A stretch of DNA of 64,000 nt from JAIRMO01 sp046533115 (GTDB taxonomy: Bacteria > Spirochaetota > Spirochaetia > Treponematales > Breznakiellaceae), in assembly GCF_046533115.1 (NCBI RefSeq), contig NZ_JAJQRC010000001.1, positions 259,163-323,162 of the forward strand, written 5' to 3'. The notes beneath the pieces are model-generated. The model made no database searches and was not told where the DNA came from. It saw only the letters and a program-made list of their open reading frames with translations. Shown here one piece after another: positions 50,207 through 59,725 of the stretch. Made by a program: the position numbers and the translations under genes. Numbering within the stretch: position 1 is the first letter of the stretch; the number at the start of each line of letters is the position of its first letter.

Positions 50207-51828
50207 GATGACTCAAGGATCCTCCCGGTCTTTATTTCGTAAACCAGACGATCCACCCGGTATGCCCCGCCCTGGTAGCCGCCGCGGATCAGGGCTGCCC
50301 AAAAGCTTCGGCCCAGGGGGATCCGGCCTTCGCGGTTTTCCGCCCCCACAGGGAGAGAAACCCCGGTTAAATTCCGTACCATGGCGAGGGATGTTTCCAC
50401 GGACCTGCCCATAAAATCCAGGATACCCGATTCGGTGAATTCCGGGAAGGGAAGGATGAAAAAATCCCCTCCCCCGCCGGGGGGAACCACCGGGTCCGGC
50501 AGCAGGGAAAGACGGTCCAGGATACGGGGGGAAACCCGGAAGGCAGGGGGAATATGGGCCGTCGGATTTTTTGCCCCGGGGAAAGGACCTCCGGCGAGGA
50601 AGATTTCTGTTTCCTCATCCGGCGCTTCCAGGCGGATCCCGATGAAACCGGCCGCCCCTTCCGCCGCGGCAACGGCGGCTTCCCGGGAAGGGGCGGCGCT
50701 GATGACATTACCGCATTTACCCACGTTGTTTTCGGGGAAACGGACCCGATCCCCGGTTTTGACCCTGAGGAACAGGTCCCTGATATGTTCGGCGGCTCCC
50801 GCTTCCTCCAATCCCCGGATGGACCGGATCCTGCCGGGGATAGAGATAAAGGCCCGTTCCGCGCTGGTCCAATTCCGGCATGGGACCAGGGCTTCGGGTT
50901 TTTTCCCCAGGGCGGCGAGGATTGCCCCCCGGGTAGATTCCACCCCGGAGGCATAGGGATAGGTCCAGCCCGACATATACCCCCCGGAAAGACGGGCGGC
51001 GATTTCGCCAATCATAGGTCCCCGGGAACTGAGTTTGAGATCCCCCTTGGCCGCTCCCAGGGTAATGCCCAGGGCCCGGATCCCCGCAATAAAAACTTTT
51101 AGTACCTGCGCCTGCAATGTATCCTCAAGACCGCTGGGCATGGTATGGCCCATTTCAATAAAATAGGGGGGAAAATAGATATGCCGGTCCGCAAAGCCGC
51201 AGAGGGTGACTTCCCCCTGATATACCACGGCGTCCAGTGAAAATTCCGGCCCGTCCATGTATTCCTCCACAATGACCCTGCCGGATCGGGAAAATCCGAA
51301 GGCGTCTTCCACCGCCGGTTCCAGGCCCGAGGGAAAATCCACCCGGCGGCAGCCCCGTCCCCCCATATTATCCACCGGTTTTACCACCACGGGATACCCA
51401 AAGGGAAGGGTAAAACCCGGCCGGGGATGCTCCCGGAGGACCATAAATTCCGGGGAGGGCAGCCCCGCCTGTTTAAAGCATTGACGCATCCGTTCCTTGT
51501 CGGAGGCGTTGAGGGCCGCTTCATAGGGGATCCCCGGCAGGCCCAATTTTTCCGCGGCATAGGCAACGGAGGCGGAAAAGTCCGTTCCCGCAGTCATTAT
51601 CCCCGAAAGCCCTCCTTCAGCCTGGAGCATCCGTCCGAAAGCGGTGATCTTCTCCGTATCTTTTAGATCAATACACTCAAAACGATCCGCCCAGGAGACG
51701 CAGGGCGCCTGGGGATCCCCGTCTACGGCCACGGTTTTAAGCCCCATTTCCCTGGCTGTTCTCAGGGCGGGGCCTTGCATAACTCCCGCACCCAGGATCA
51801 AGATCCGTTCATTGTGGGTAAAGGTCAT
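50203..51828 (-). CDS. ATP-grasp ligase in glycan-type cluster
   Basis: 541 residues. An N-terminal Rossmann part (RILILGAGVMQGPALRTA) is followed by ATP-grasp domains: YPVVVKPVDNMGGRGCRRVD, VIVEEYMDGPEFSLDAVVYQ and GEIAARLSGGYMSGWTYPYA. The C-terminal quarter is unassigned. Members of this carboxylate-amine ligase group activate an acid and join it to an amine; the substrates are unknown. It is the last of five co-directional overlapping or closely spaced genes from 56925, so it may modify a sugar or peptide product of that cluster. Confidence 0.82.
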   Translation of the reverse strand: MTFTHNERILILGAGVMQGPALRTAREMGLKTVAVDGDPQAPCVSWADRFECIDLKDTEKITAFGRMLQAEGGLSGIMTAGTDFSASVAYAAEKLGLPGIPYEAALNASDKERMRQCFKQAGLPSPEFMVLREHPRPGFTLPFGYPVVVKPVDNMGGRGCRRVDFPSGLEPAVEDAFGFSRSGRVIVEEYMDGPEFSLDAVVYQGEVTLCGFADRHIYFPPYFIEMGHTMPSGLEDTLQAQVLKVFIAGIRALGITLGAAKGDLKLSSRGPMIGEIAARLSGGYMSGWTYPYASGVESTRGAILAALGKKPEALVPCRNWTSAERAFISIPGRIRSIRGLEEAGAAEHIRDLFLRVKTGDRVRFPENNVGKCGNVISAAPSREAAVAAAEGAAGFIGIRLEAPDEETEIFLAGGPFPGAKNPTAHIPPAFRVSPRILDRLSLLPDPVVPPGGGGDFFILPFPEFTESGILDFMGRSVETSLAMVRNLTGVSLPVGAENREGRIPLGRSFWAALIRGGYQGGAYRVDRLVYEIKTGRILESS

Positions 51829-51844
51829 GGAACTATTCTCCTTC

Positions 51845-53731
51845 TTATTCTTCCGTTGCTTTTATCGCGTATACCTCAAAGGTATCCCCCAGGCCAAAAA
51901 TCACGCTGATCCGATAAAAAAAACCATAGGCCCAGCCGGTCTTTTTGGTCAAAAAAGGCCCCACCAGGGGGAATCGTTCAGGGTGATGGCCGGTGATCAG
52001 AATTTTTTTTACGTCAAACCCAAAGGAACCCAGAATTTTTTCGCATTGGCGGGGATGCCAAAGGGTCCAGTGATCGGAGGGACTTTTTTCAAGAAATTTT
52101 TTTCGGGACTTCAGACGGGAAATTCCGCCAAAAGAGGGGGTTGCCAAGGCCATGACTCCGCCGGGTTTAAGGAGACGGTTTATTTCGCGCAGTGCCCGCT
52201 GGGGATCTTTAAAGTGTTCGATCACATACCAGAGGGTGATCACTTCAAAGCTCCGGTCCTGGAATTCCGGGGGTGAATCCGGGAAAAGGCCCTGAAAAGC
52301 AGAGAAACCTAATTCATCCCGGACATACCGGACGGCATCTTCCGCGGGGTCCATGCCCACCGGGGAAAATCCCCCCTCCCGGGCAGCGGTAAGAAAGGGA
52401 CCGTAGGCACAGCCCAGATCCAGGAGCCACCTTTCCCCCGGTCGGGAGAGCAGGGATTGGATCCGCCGGAGCCGGGATTTTCCCATCCTTACCAAATTGG
52501 AAAAATCCTCAAGATACGTCTTTCCGTATTGTTGTTTATACTCACCGAAAAAATAATCGGTTTCATATTTTATAGAAGGTTGTGATAACCGGAGCATATA
52601 GACCATACCGCAGCGAGGACAGGAACGGTAGGTTCGCCGGGGAAACCGGGCGAGGACCCGGTGATCCCGGCAATCCCTGCCGCCGCAGACCGGACAGACA
52701 GGAGGGAGGATTGGACTAAGGTCCCGGAGAAGGGAGGCGAGACTTTGCCGCTGATCTCCGTCCAGATTATAACGGCGGGCGATTTTTTCAGATGCCAAAG
52801 CGATGGCATGCAGCTTTTGGGGATCCAGCCGGTTTTTCGTATATAAAAAACCGGCAAGCCGGCTCGTCCCCTTTTTGCCGATCCCCGCGGAAACAAAGCC
52901 CCCCCGGCGGCCCAGCTTTTCGTGGTAAGGACCGGGAGCCACCAGGAGTACCGGTACCCGGGCATGGAGGGCTTCAAAGGCGGTAAGCCCCAAATGGGTA
53001 ATCAGAAGTTCATATTCGGCGAGTTTTTCCCGGAGTTCTCCGATTTTTTTCAAAACCCGGATCTCCCCATGTTCCACCGGGGCTTGCAGGGCAGCGGCCT
53101 TGTTATGCAAGCCGCCCAAGAGGAGGGTAATTTCTACCCCGGGATTGACCAGGGCTTGGGCGGCGGAAAGGGAAAGCCCTGCGGGGTCTTCGGCACCGAA
53201 ACTTATCAGAACCTTGAGGGAGGCCGGGGAATCTTCCCAGACCGGTCCCGGTACTGCATGGGGGGAGGTAAAAAAAGAAGGACGCCGGTTTTTCGGCAGC
53301 GGGAGGAGTTCCGGGGAAGTCATATTGGGCGGGGAGATCCCCGGAGGACCGGGAAGCAGATCCAGGAGAAAATCAAAATAATCCCGTCGGTCCCCCCCCT
53401 CATCGATACCCAGCAGGGGCCCCCAGGCCGACCAGATCCGGAATTCCTCGGGGGAAACTTTGAATCTATCCACTATGACCAGATCCCATTTTTTTTCTTC
53501 CGGCCTTTGGCGGGCATCGATCATCCAGGCGGGATCAAAGGATGCTACAAAGCCTGCGATATCCCCGGGATAATCCGGGTCAGCCCTTTCCCCGGAAATA
53601 ACCGGCAGATAAAGATAGGCTTCCCTGCCGAGGGAACGGAGATCCCGCACCAGGGTGAGGGACCGGATCAGATGTCCCCCTCCCCTGCCGGTTTCAACGG
53701 CGGGAATCACCAAAACCGGTCCGGCCTTCAT
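51845..53731 (-). CDS. PseG-like hydrolase fused to SAM methyltransferase
   Basis: 628 residues. N-terminal half (about 1-330) resembles PseG/SpsG nucleotide-sugar hydrolases: GRGGGHLIRSLTLVRDLRSL, DLVIVDRF, LLGIDEGGDRRDY, VLISFGAEDPAGLSLSAAQ and LITHLGLTAFEALHARVPVL. A four-Cys ribbon follows (CPVCGGRDC and CPRCGMVY), then a class I methyltransferase (LLDLGCAYGPFLTAAREGGF, FEVITLWYVIEHFKDPQRAL, LKPGGVMALATPSFGG). The zinc ribbon plus methyltransferase is the layout of sugar C-methyltransferases. Start ATG at 53731 overlaps the SpsF-like stop; a longer frame is rejected. Confidence 0.83.
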   Translation of the reverse strand: MKAGPVLVIPAVETGRGGGHLIRSLTLVRDLRSLGREAYLYLPVISGERADPDYPGDIAGFVASFDPAWMIDARQRPEEKKWDLVIVDRFKVSPEEFRIWSAWGPLLGIDEGGDRRDYFDFLLDLLPGPPGISPPNMTSPELLPLPKNRRPSFFTSPHAVPGPVWEDSPASLKVLISFGAEDPAGLSLSAAQALVNPGVEITLLLGGLHNKAAALQAPVEHGEIRVLKKIGELREKLAEYELLITHLGLTAFEALHARVPVLLVAPGPYHEKLGRRGGFVSAGIGKKGTSRLAGFLYTKNRLDPQKLHAIALASEKIARRYNLDGDQRQSLASLLRDLSPILPPVCPVCGGRDCRDHRVLARFPRRTYRSCPRCGMVYMLRLSQPSIKYETDYFFGEYKQQYGKTYLEDFSNLVRMGKSRLRRIQSLLSRPGERWLLDLGCAYGPFLTAAREGGFSPVGMDPAEDAVRYVRDELGFSAFQGLFPDSPPEFQDRSFEVITLWYVIEHFKDPQRALREINRLLKPGGVMALATPSFGGISRLKSRKKFLEKSPSDHWTLWHPRQCEKILGSFGFDVKKILITGHHPERFPLVGPFLTKKTGWAYGFFYRISVIFGLGDTFEVYAIKATEE

Positions 53732-54429
53732 GAAAGCCCCCCTGTTTCCCGAAAGAGTCTTTTCGATATACCGATAATAGTCTCCCCCCGGTACCGGGCC
53801 CTTCCCGGGGCAGCCTTTGTCAAGGCTTGGGAGAGGGCCTGGGCTTGTTGATAATCCTCCGGGGTATCCACCGTAAGCCGCAGGGAGGGCTCCCGCCAGA
53901 TCAACGGAGCCAGGGGCCGGTGGAGGAGGAACCATTCAGGATGGCCGTAGAGGTACGGGCAGACGTGTTCCCGTTCGGCCTGGGCAGCGGCTTCCCGTTC
54001 CGCTCGAAGCAGGGCTTCGGCGGATACCGATTCTACCCCGGCCCCATAGGGAAGACCGCTATACCCGGCATAGTCCGCGCCAAGCTCTGTCCCCTCTTGG
54101 TTTATGGCGGCGGCGGCATCGGCAAATACAAAGGGATTATCCCCGGTTGCCCGGATGATCCGGTCCGGGGAAAAACGACGGATTACCTGGGCGTAACGGC
54201 CTAAAACATCTTCCTTGAGACCGGAAACCAATTCAAATCCCTCCGCCTCCGCCAGGGGGAGGAATTCCCGAAAACTATCCTCAGGACAGGCGAGGATATG
54301 CAGATCACCGGGAACGGTTTTTAAGGCTTCCATTACCAACGAAATGAGGGGTCTTCCGTCCAGGGGCAAAAGGGCCTTGCGGTACAGGCGGCTGGAATCA
54401 AGTCTCGCCTGAAGAACCAGGGCGGTCAT
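53728..54429 (-). CDS. SpsF/NeuA-like cytidylyltransferase
   Basis: 233 residues. LVLQARLDSSRLYRKALLPLDGRPLI is the nucleotide-binding N-terminus, then ADFSPDR-like IIRATGDNPFVFADAA with the metal-binding Asp, and LRLTVDTPEDYQQAQ. This is the family of SpsF and CMP-acid-sugar synthetases, which charge acidic sugars with CTP. The acid sugar made by a NeuB-like enzyme (12341) would be a logical substrate, but the genes are far apart. It overlaps both neighbours. Confidence 0.87.
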   Translation of the reverse strand: MTALVLQARLDSSRLYRKALLPLDGRPLISLVMEALKTVPGDLHILACPEDSFREFLPLAEAEGFELVSGLKEDVLGRYAQVIRRFSPDRIIRATGDNPFVFADAAAAINQEGTELGADYAGYSGLPYGAGVESVSAEALLRAEREAAAQAEREHVCPYLYGHPEWFLLHRPLAPLIWREPSLRLTVDTPEDYQQAQALSQALTKAAPGRARYRGETIIGISKRLFRETGGLS

Positions 54430-55421
54430 GATTCGGGATGGACCCAGCGGTCGGTTATCACCCGGGCGTCGGTTCGAAAACGGAAACGGTTGGTCTTGAC
54501 CCAGCGCCGGGCCGCGGAAAAATCTTCCCAGGCGGAAAAGGGATCAAATCCGGTTCTGAAGAGGTATCCCGGAAAACGCCGTAAGGGGATATGGGCGCTA
54601 TCCCCCCTGAATACCGGCGCCAAATTTTTGAGATAAAAACGCCGGTAACTTTCTTCGGCGGTACTATCCTCCGCCGGAACTTCTCCGTCATAACACAAGC
54701 GGACCAGCTGGGTACATTGGATTTCCTCGCCCCAAAGATAGGCCCGAAAACCAAAATCCATAAGCTGCCAATGAAGATTTTTTAAGGTTCCGTCAAATCC
54801 CCCAAGCATGACAAAACGATCCCGGTCATAAATTCCTACCCCGTCAAAAGGATAGAGGGTGGACAGGCCTTCCTTGAGGGGGGCCACCGGGAAGGTTTTA
54901 AGGTTTTTTTGTAAAAACGCCGGAACAATCAAGGTTGGGAGGGTTTCAAACTGGGAATTCTGAATAACCGGGACCGTACAAAGCCGATGGCCGGTATTTT
55001 TTTGCTGCCCGGGGGATACCTGCTCCGAATTATACAAAAAACGATTCGCGATTTTTTCCGCCCCTCCCCCATAGAGAAGACGCAGATCATTCCAGAGTAC
55101 AAAAAAGAGGGGGCTAGTTAATTCGGAGACCGCCAGGTTTATCTGTTCCCCGGGGCTTATCATTTTTTTAAGGAGGATAAACCGTACCGAGGGAAACCTG
55201 CCGGATAATTCTTCTATATCATACCGCTCCTGGGGGCCTTCCATGGAAATGATATAATCGAACCCTATTTTTTCAAGTTCCTGAAACAGGGTTCGCCGGG
55301 GGTATCGGCCGTCCCGGTTGAGAAGTATCGCCGAAAGTCCGGTGGAAGCGCTCCGTTCTACACCGCCTACGGCGGTATAGGAAGGCATGGTATCATTAAA
55401 AATTGTAGGTATAGTATTCAT
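54426..55421 (-). CDS. Glycosyltransferase-like protein of the cluster
   Basis: 331 residues. It opens MNTIPTIFNDTMPSYTAVGG and has GT-A-like features: AILLNRDGRYPRRTLFQELE, SPLFFVLWNDLRLLYGGG where a D-x-D-type site would be, and FDGVGIYDRDRFVMLGGFDG, as in family 2 transferases that end with G-F-D. ATG at 55421 has GAGG upstream. The motifs are degenerate, so activity is uncertain. Confidence 0.65.
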   Translation of the reverse strand: MNTIPTIFNDTMPSYTAVGGVERSASTGLSAILLNRDGRYPRRTLFQELEKIGFDYIISMEGPQERYDIEELSGRFPSVRFILLKKMISPGEQINLAVSELTSPLFFVLWNDLRLLYGGGAEKIANRFLYNSEQVSPGQQKNTGHRLCTVPVIQNSQFETLPTLIVPAFLQKNLKTFPVAPLKEGLSTLYPFDGVGIYDRDRFVMLGGFDGTLKNLHWQLMDFGFRAYLWGEEIQCTQLVRLCYDGEVPAEDSTAEESYRRFYLKNLAPVFRGDSAHIPLRRFPGYLFRTGFDPFSAWEDFSAARRWVKTNRFRFRTDARVITDRWVHPES

Positions 55422-56925
55422 CACACCTCGCACACAATCCCGAATATTCCGGAATACACTGTTCCATATAGAATTTTTCTCCCCGGGACCAAATAAGCTC
55501 CAAGGGATCCCTTAATGCGTTTCCCAGGCTCCTTCCGGAGGAAAGTTCTTCCCGGCACAGGGGAACCGTCCCGTCCAGGGTTATGGCCATGTCCCGCATA
55601 AGGTGCCAGCAGGGCCTGCGCTGTATGGGGGAAAGGTCTGATGCCTGTAAATCCGGGAGAAAACCGCAAAAACTATCGTATTTTTGGATAATGATACGGG
55701 CCCCGGCTTTTTTCCAGGTCCGGTAAAACTGTTCTATGTCATCCTCAAACCCTTTAACCCGGACCGCTTGAACATAGGCGTCCCGCGGGAAGAGGGTTAC
55801 GAGCTTTTTGGCACATTCCATGGCTTCGGTATAGCCCTGGCCCCGGAGTTTCCGGTAGTGTTCCGGGTCCTGAGCGTCCAGGGAGACTATCCAGGAAAGC
55901 GGGGCCAGGGAGGTCTTCCGTTTTTTCGCCTGGGCAGACTCCGCGGCCAGGGCTTCCAGCCCCTCCGGTTTCCAGCCGATACCGGAAGTTTCAATCACCA
56001 GGGAGAGGCTGGGCCGATCTAAGACCAGGCGGATCAACTCCTCCTTATGGGGATGGAGAGATAATTCACCCCACAGGGAGAGATCTATCACCCCATCCCC
56101 GGAGAAGCCTATGATTTTATCCAGCAGTGACTCAAACTGGCGGATATCCATGAAGCCTTCTTGGGGACCGAGCCGGGGATAGGGACAGAGCTCGCATTGC
56201 TGGGGGCAGGGACCGGAAACCTGGATGGGGTAAAAATTCGGGAGCGTCCTGAGGAGTTCGGGTTTTTCAGCGAGGATCCCCTCCACCCCCTGGACGCCGG
56301 AAAGTCCCGCTCCAATCAGGCGGGTTAGGATCAGCAGGTTCCGTTTTGAATCCGCCGTGAGGTTCAGCCTATACTGCCGGAGATCCACCGGGGAAATCTC
56401 GGTTTCTATATCAAAAGAATTAATATCCCGCTGGATTACGGAAAAGATTGCGTCCCGTTCCACCGGTTCATCGGAATCTCCCAGGATTTTTGAAAGGATC
56501 CCCGCCGTACCCGGGGAGAGGAGTTCCGGAGCCAGGCCATAGGGCCAGCCGTCGGCATAGGAGTATTCCGCCCCATAACGGGTATGCCGTTCCTGGATGG
56601 TCCCGGCAAGAATGGGGTCCAGCAGGGGACAATCCGCCCAGGCATAATAGGTAAGGTCAAAACCTTGGGAAATATCGGCCAGGGTATCCAGGAGGAGCTT
56701 TTTGGTCCATACCGGCCGGGTAATACCCTCAAAATACCTTTGGCCGGGGATCGCGGAAACCTTTCCGGTTTCCAAGTCCTCCCCTGCCAGCAGGACAATT
56801 TTATTCACCCCCGGAAAAGATCCGGCCCTTTCCAGAGCGCACTCCAGGGCATTTTTACCGGAAAAAACATTTTCCAAGGCCGCCTCCGAAAGGCTGCCTC
56901 CATATAAGACGGCAAGGGCATTCAT
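55396..56925 (-). CDS. spiro-SPASM radical SAM protein
   Basis: 509 residues. N-terminal nucleotidyltransferase-like domain (about 1-210: MNALAVLYGGSLSEAALENV, YYAWADCPLLDPILAG), then a radical SAM core with C-P-Q-Q-C-E-L-C near 255-262 and LSLWGELSLHPHKEELI, and a SPASM-type Cys set (CWHLMRDMAITLDGTVPLC, CIPEYSGLCARCDEYY). This combination is known as the spiro-SPASM family of spirochetes. It should bind two Fe-S clusters and modify a peptide or sugar; the substrate is unknown. ATG at 56925 fits the domain start better than one 42 bases earlier. Confidence 0.85.
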   Translation of the reverse strand: MNALAVLYGGSLSEAALENVFSGKNALECALERAGSFPGVNKIVLLAGEDLETGKVSAIPGQRYFEGITRPVWTKKLLLDTLADISQGFDLTYYAWADCPLLDPILAGTIQERHTRYGAEYSYADGWPYGLAPELLSPGTAGILSKILGDSDEPVERDAIFSVIQRDINSFDIETEISPVDLRQYRLNLTADSKRNLLILTRLIGAGLSGVQGVEGILAEKPELLRTLPNFYPIQVSGPCPQQCELCPYPRLGPQEGFMDIRQFESLLDKIIGFSGDGVIDLSLWGELSLHPHKEELIRLVLDRPSLSLVIETSGIGWKPEGLEALAAESAQAKKRKTSLAPLSWIVSLDAQDPEHYRKLRGQGYTEAMECAKKLVTLFPRDAYVQAVRVKGFEDDIEQFYRTWKKAGARIIIQKYDSFCGFLPDLQASDLSPIQRRPCWHLMRDMAITLDGTVPLCREELSSGRSLGNALRDPLELIWSRGEKFYMEQCIPEYSGLCARCDEYYTYNF

Positions 56926-57078
56926 ACGATAAGAATATCGGCATTTTTTATAAAGGGGGTTAGACATGATACCCAGGGCTGTTTCAAATCCAGGACCTGC
57001 TTACAAAAAATGTGAAGGCAAAAACAGGGGGAAACTGGGGTGTTTTGTCCCTTTCTAAAGAACTTAATCCCCCACGGT

Positions 57079-58248
57079 TTACTGGTAAGCCGGTTCGGTT
57101 TTGATCTGCGATCCGGTCTCGGGCCGAAGCCGTTCACAGATCGCCGCGGTTGTATCCAGGATCGCCTGCCATTGGGCATCCATGGATTTGATAAGGGCAA
57201 TCTGGTTGCGGCAACGATCCAGGTTATGATCCTGCCGGGCAATATGATAGTAATGATCCCCCTCAAGATAGTCGGTCAAGAAACGAAGCCCCATAATCTG
57301 GGTAATGTTCCGTCCCGATTCAGGGATGAGGGCCTTTTCCTCCTCCAGGAGAAATCCCAGAGCCTCCGACAGATACCCCTCCAGCAGGGCCTCAAAAAAA
57401 CAGAGGTCAAATTTAACTTTAGAGAGATCCCGTTCATCTTCCTCCGCCCGGGTAGTAACGGTACGGATCAGATCTCCGACATCGAAAAGGCTGGTTCCGG
57501 GCATAACCGTATCCAGGTCTCCCACACAGAGGGCCTGGGAGTGTTCATCGTCGATGAAAATATTGTTCATCTTGGTATCGTTGTGGCATATCCGTTCAGG
57601 GATTCGTCCTTCCCGGAGGGCCCGGATAAGGATGCCTCCCCGTTCTTCGTTTTCTTTCATAAAGGCGATTTCTTCCTGCACCTGCCCTACCCGGCCAAGG
57701 GTGTCCCCGGAAACCGCCCCATAAAAACGGCGGTACCGGCTTTCCATATTATGAAAGTCCGGAATCGTTTCGTAGAGCCGCTCCCCGCCAAGGTCCGCAA
57801 GCTGCTTCTGGAAATTGCCGATGCTCTTTCCCAAAAACCGGGCTTGGTCCGGGGAGGAGGCTAATTCCAGGGTATGGGTTCCTTCTATAAATAGATAGGT
57901 CCGCCACCAGCCGCCCTCGGCATCCCGGACCCAGGACTTGCCATCCCGGGAATGAACCACCGTTAAGGTCCGGCGGCTCCTCCCGGAAATACCGGCGGTG
58001 GCGAGCTTCTTCACAATATGACCGGTGACCCGCTCAATATTCTCCATTACCTCGTCGGGATGGACAAATACCCCTTCGTTAATCCGTTGATGCAGATATC
58101 GTATCCTGGTCCCCGCCTGGTTCCACTGGGACACAAAGGTATCGTTGATATGGCCGGACCCAAAGGGTGCGGCGGTTTCAAATTCCCCATATATAGAAAA
58201 TTGATGTACCAGGTCTAACAATAGGGATAAACGAGGACTTCCTGCCAT
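57079..58248 (-). CDS. NahK-like N-acetylhexosamine kinase
   Basis: 389 residues, aminoglycoside-phosphotransferase fold. Catalytic HRD-type segment CHNDTKMNNIFID, metal-binding VGDLDTVMPGTSLFDVGDLI and a C-terminal LRFLTDYLEGDHYYHIARQD are close to N-acetylhexosamine 1-kinases. Such kinases act on GlcNAc/GalNAc from host or wall glycans. It is monocistronic on minus, 110 bases from the divergent HAD gene, and may feed sugar phosphates into nucleotide-sugar synthesis. Confidence 0.85.
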   Translation of the reverse strand: MAGSPRLSLLLDLVHQFSIYGEFETAAPFGSGHINDTFVSQWNQAGTRIRYLHQRINEGVFVHPDEVMENIERVTGHIVKKLATAGISGRSRRTLTVVHSRDGKSWVRDAEGGWWRTYLFIEGTHTLELASSPDQARFLGKSIGNFQKQLADLGGERLYETIPDFHNMESRYRRFYGAVSGDTLGRVGQVQEEIAFMKENEERGGILIRALREGRIPERICHNDTKMNNIFIDDEHSQALCVGDLDTVMPGTSLFDVGDLIRTVTTRAEEDERDLSKVKFDLCFFEALLEGYLSEALGFLLEEEKALIPESGRNITQIMGLRFLTDYLEGDHYYHIARQDHNLDRCRNQIALIKSMDAQWQAILDTTAAICERLRPETGSQIKTEPAYQ

Positions 58249-58356
58249 TACACCCCCGATTGGTTCTTCATAATTAAGCTTGTTTTATTATAGAATGAAT
58301 AAGTACTCTATATCCATAGCGGGATAAGTAAAAATTATATAATTTATGGAGAAATC

Positions 58357-59067
58357 ATGGAGAGACAGACCGATCAGGGAATAATTTTCGATATGGACGG
58401 GGTTCTTACCGATTCGGAGTGGTTTATTGCCGAAGCAGCGCGGCTGATGTTTCAGGAGATCCACCACCAGGTGGTTACCCACGGGGACTTCCTTCCCTTT
58501 GTGGGACTGGGGGAAAACCGCTTCCTCGGCGGAGTAGCGGAAAAATACGGCATAGAAGCCTTCGACATTGAGCGGGATAAGGCGAGGACCTACGCTATTT
58601 ACGGTGATATTGTCAGGGGAAAACTCAAGGCCCTGCCGGGTTCGGTGGCCTTTGTCCGCCGCTGCCGCATCCTGGGATTCAAGACCGCCCTGGCCACCAG
58701 CACGGATTATACCAAGATGATGATAAACCTGACCGAAATAGGACTAGCCGGGGATAGTACCATCAAAGACGGAAGGACCAGGGAAGAGGGGGCCGCCGAC
58801 TTTTTCGACACCTTAGTCAACGGCCTTGATGTGGAGCGGCGCAAGCCCTTTCCGGATATTTTCCTGGAAGCGGCCCAGCGCATCAAGGTCGATCCCCGCC
58901 AATGCTGGGTAGTGGAGGACTCTGTCGGAGGAATCGCCGCCGCAAAGGCTGCGGGGATGCGCTGCCTCGCCCTGCTTACCACCTTCCCGGAAAATGAGAT
59001 CCGGGCCGCCGGGGCGGATAGGGTTGTACGGGATCTTTCCTTTATAAAGCCGGAGGAGCTGAGGTAA
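58357..59067 (+). CDS. HAD-superfamily phosphatase, beta-phosphoglucomutase-like
   Basis: 236 residues. IIFDMDGVLTDSEW (nucleophile Asp), TALATSTD (motif II Ser/Thr), the Lys in ERRKPFPDIFLEA and VVEDSVGGIAAAKAAG (motif IV) are intact. The cap helical domain follows the nucleophile, as in sugar-phosphate phosphatases and mutases. GGAGA precedes ATG. It is divergent from the NahK-like kinase, which suggests a sugar-phosphate substrate. Confidence 0.9.
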   Translation: MERQTDQGIIFDMDGVLTDSEWFIAEAARLMFQEIHHQVVTHGDFLPFVGLGENRFLGGVAEKYGIEAFDIERDKARTYAIYGDIVRGKLKALPGSVAFVRRCRILGFKTALATSTDYTKMMINLTEIGLAGDSTIKDGRTREEGAADFFDTLVNGLDVERRKPFPDIFLEAAQRIKVDPRQCWVVEDSVGGIAAAKAAGMRCLALLTTFPENEIRAAGADRVVRDLSFIKPEELR

Positions 59068-59629
59068 ATACGGACAAAGAAAATCATTTTATATTGGGGG
59101 GGAGTTTCCTTGAGCGGGCATAAGGCTGCAAAGACAGTCATAAAAAGCGGCCGGTATGATTCACGTTTCCCCACCGGGTGGGTAGAATATTCCTTGCTGT
59201 CCCTAATAACTCGGGGATATTTATCAATAAAAGCCCCCTGCGTGATGAGACATTTCAAAATGCAACCGAAACCTTGGAGGTAGGACATTTAGGAAATGTA
59301 ACTTTCGCCTTTACCGAGTCGGCTCTTTTTCTTTCTTACCCGCTTTTTGGTATGCTCCTCTGATTTCTCGTGTTACCGATTTTCGTTCATGAGCAACCCC
59401 ATTTTGACCTCCGGCCTTCTCAGCTCTCGGAAAGTCTATAGATTTGGGTTGCATTTTCAAAATATTTCAACCCCTCTTTTCGGTCGCTTTTTCGATGTCT
59501 TACTGCGCCGTCTTGTCGATACCTATAATTTTCGATACACTAATCAACGTGGGAAGGGGGTGAAAGACCTGTCCATACCCTGCGAAAAACAGGAAAAAAG
59601 GCCAAAATTGGCGTATTATGAGGTGTTTT
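59068..59629. other. Intergenic region ahead of the TerY-P operon
   Basis: 562 bases with no credible gene. The plus-strand open frame from 59347 that runs into the zinc ribbon gene lacks domain-like sequence before 59725. A CCCACC/GGGTGG hairpin sits near 59171-59183. A TATAAT at 59524-59529 with a weak TTACTG 18 bases upstream could start the operon. Confidence 0.45.
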
Positions 59630-59725
59630 ATGAGTTACATAGCTCTTGGAACATTGGTATTATTGGGTATTTACCTTATCCCTCATATCATCAATTGGGT
59701 TTATACCGTCCATTGGCCCAAGTGA
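59630..59725 (+). CDS. 31-residue membrane peptide
   Basis: MSYIALGTLVLLGIYLIPHI then INWVYTVHWPK and stop. One hydrophobic helix with aromatic tail. GAGGTG lies before the ATG. The stop TGATG overlaps the next ATG, a strong sign of coupled translation. No homologue is recognised; membrane tether or small effector subunit are possibilities. Confidence 0.6.
   Translation: MSYIALGTLVLLGIYLIPHIINWVYTVHWPK

Noticed and set aside
59347..59724. N-terminal extension of the TerY-C zinc ribbon protein
   Set aside because: The first 126 codons show no domain, and a small coupled gene in another frame ends exactly at the zinc ribbon ATG.
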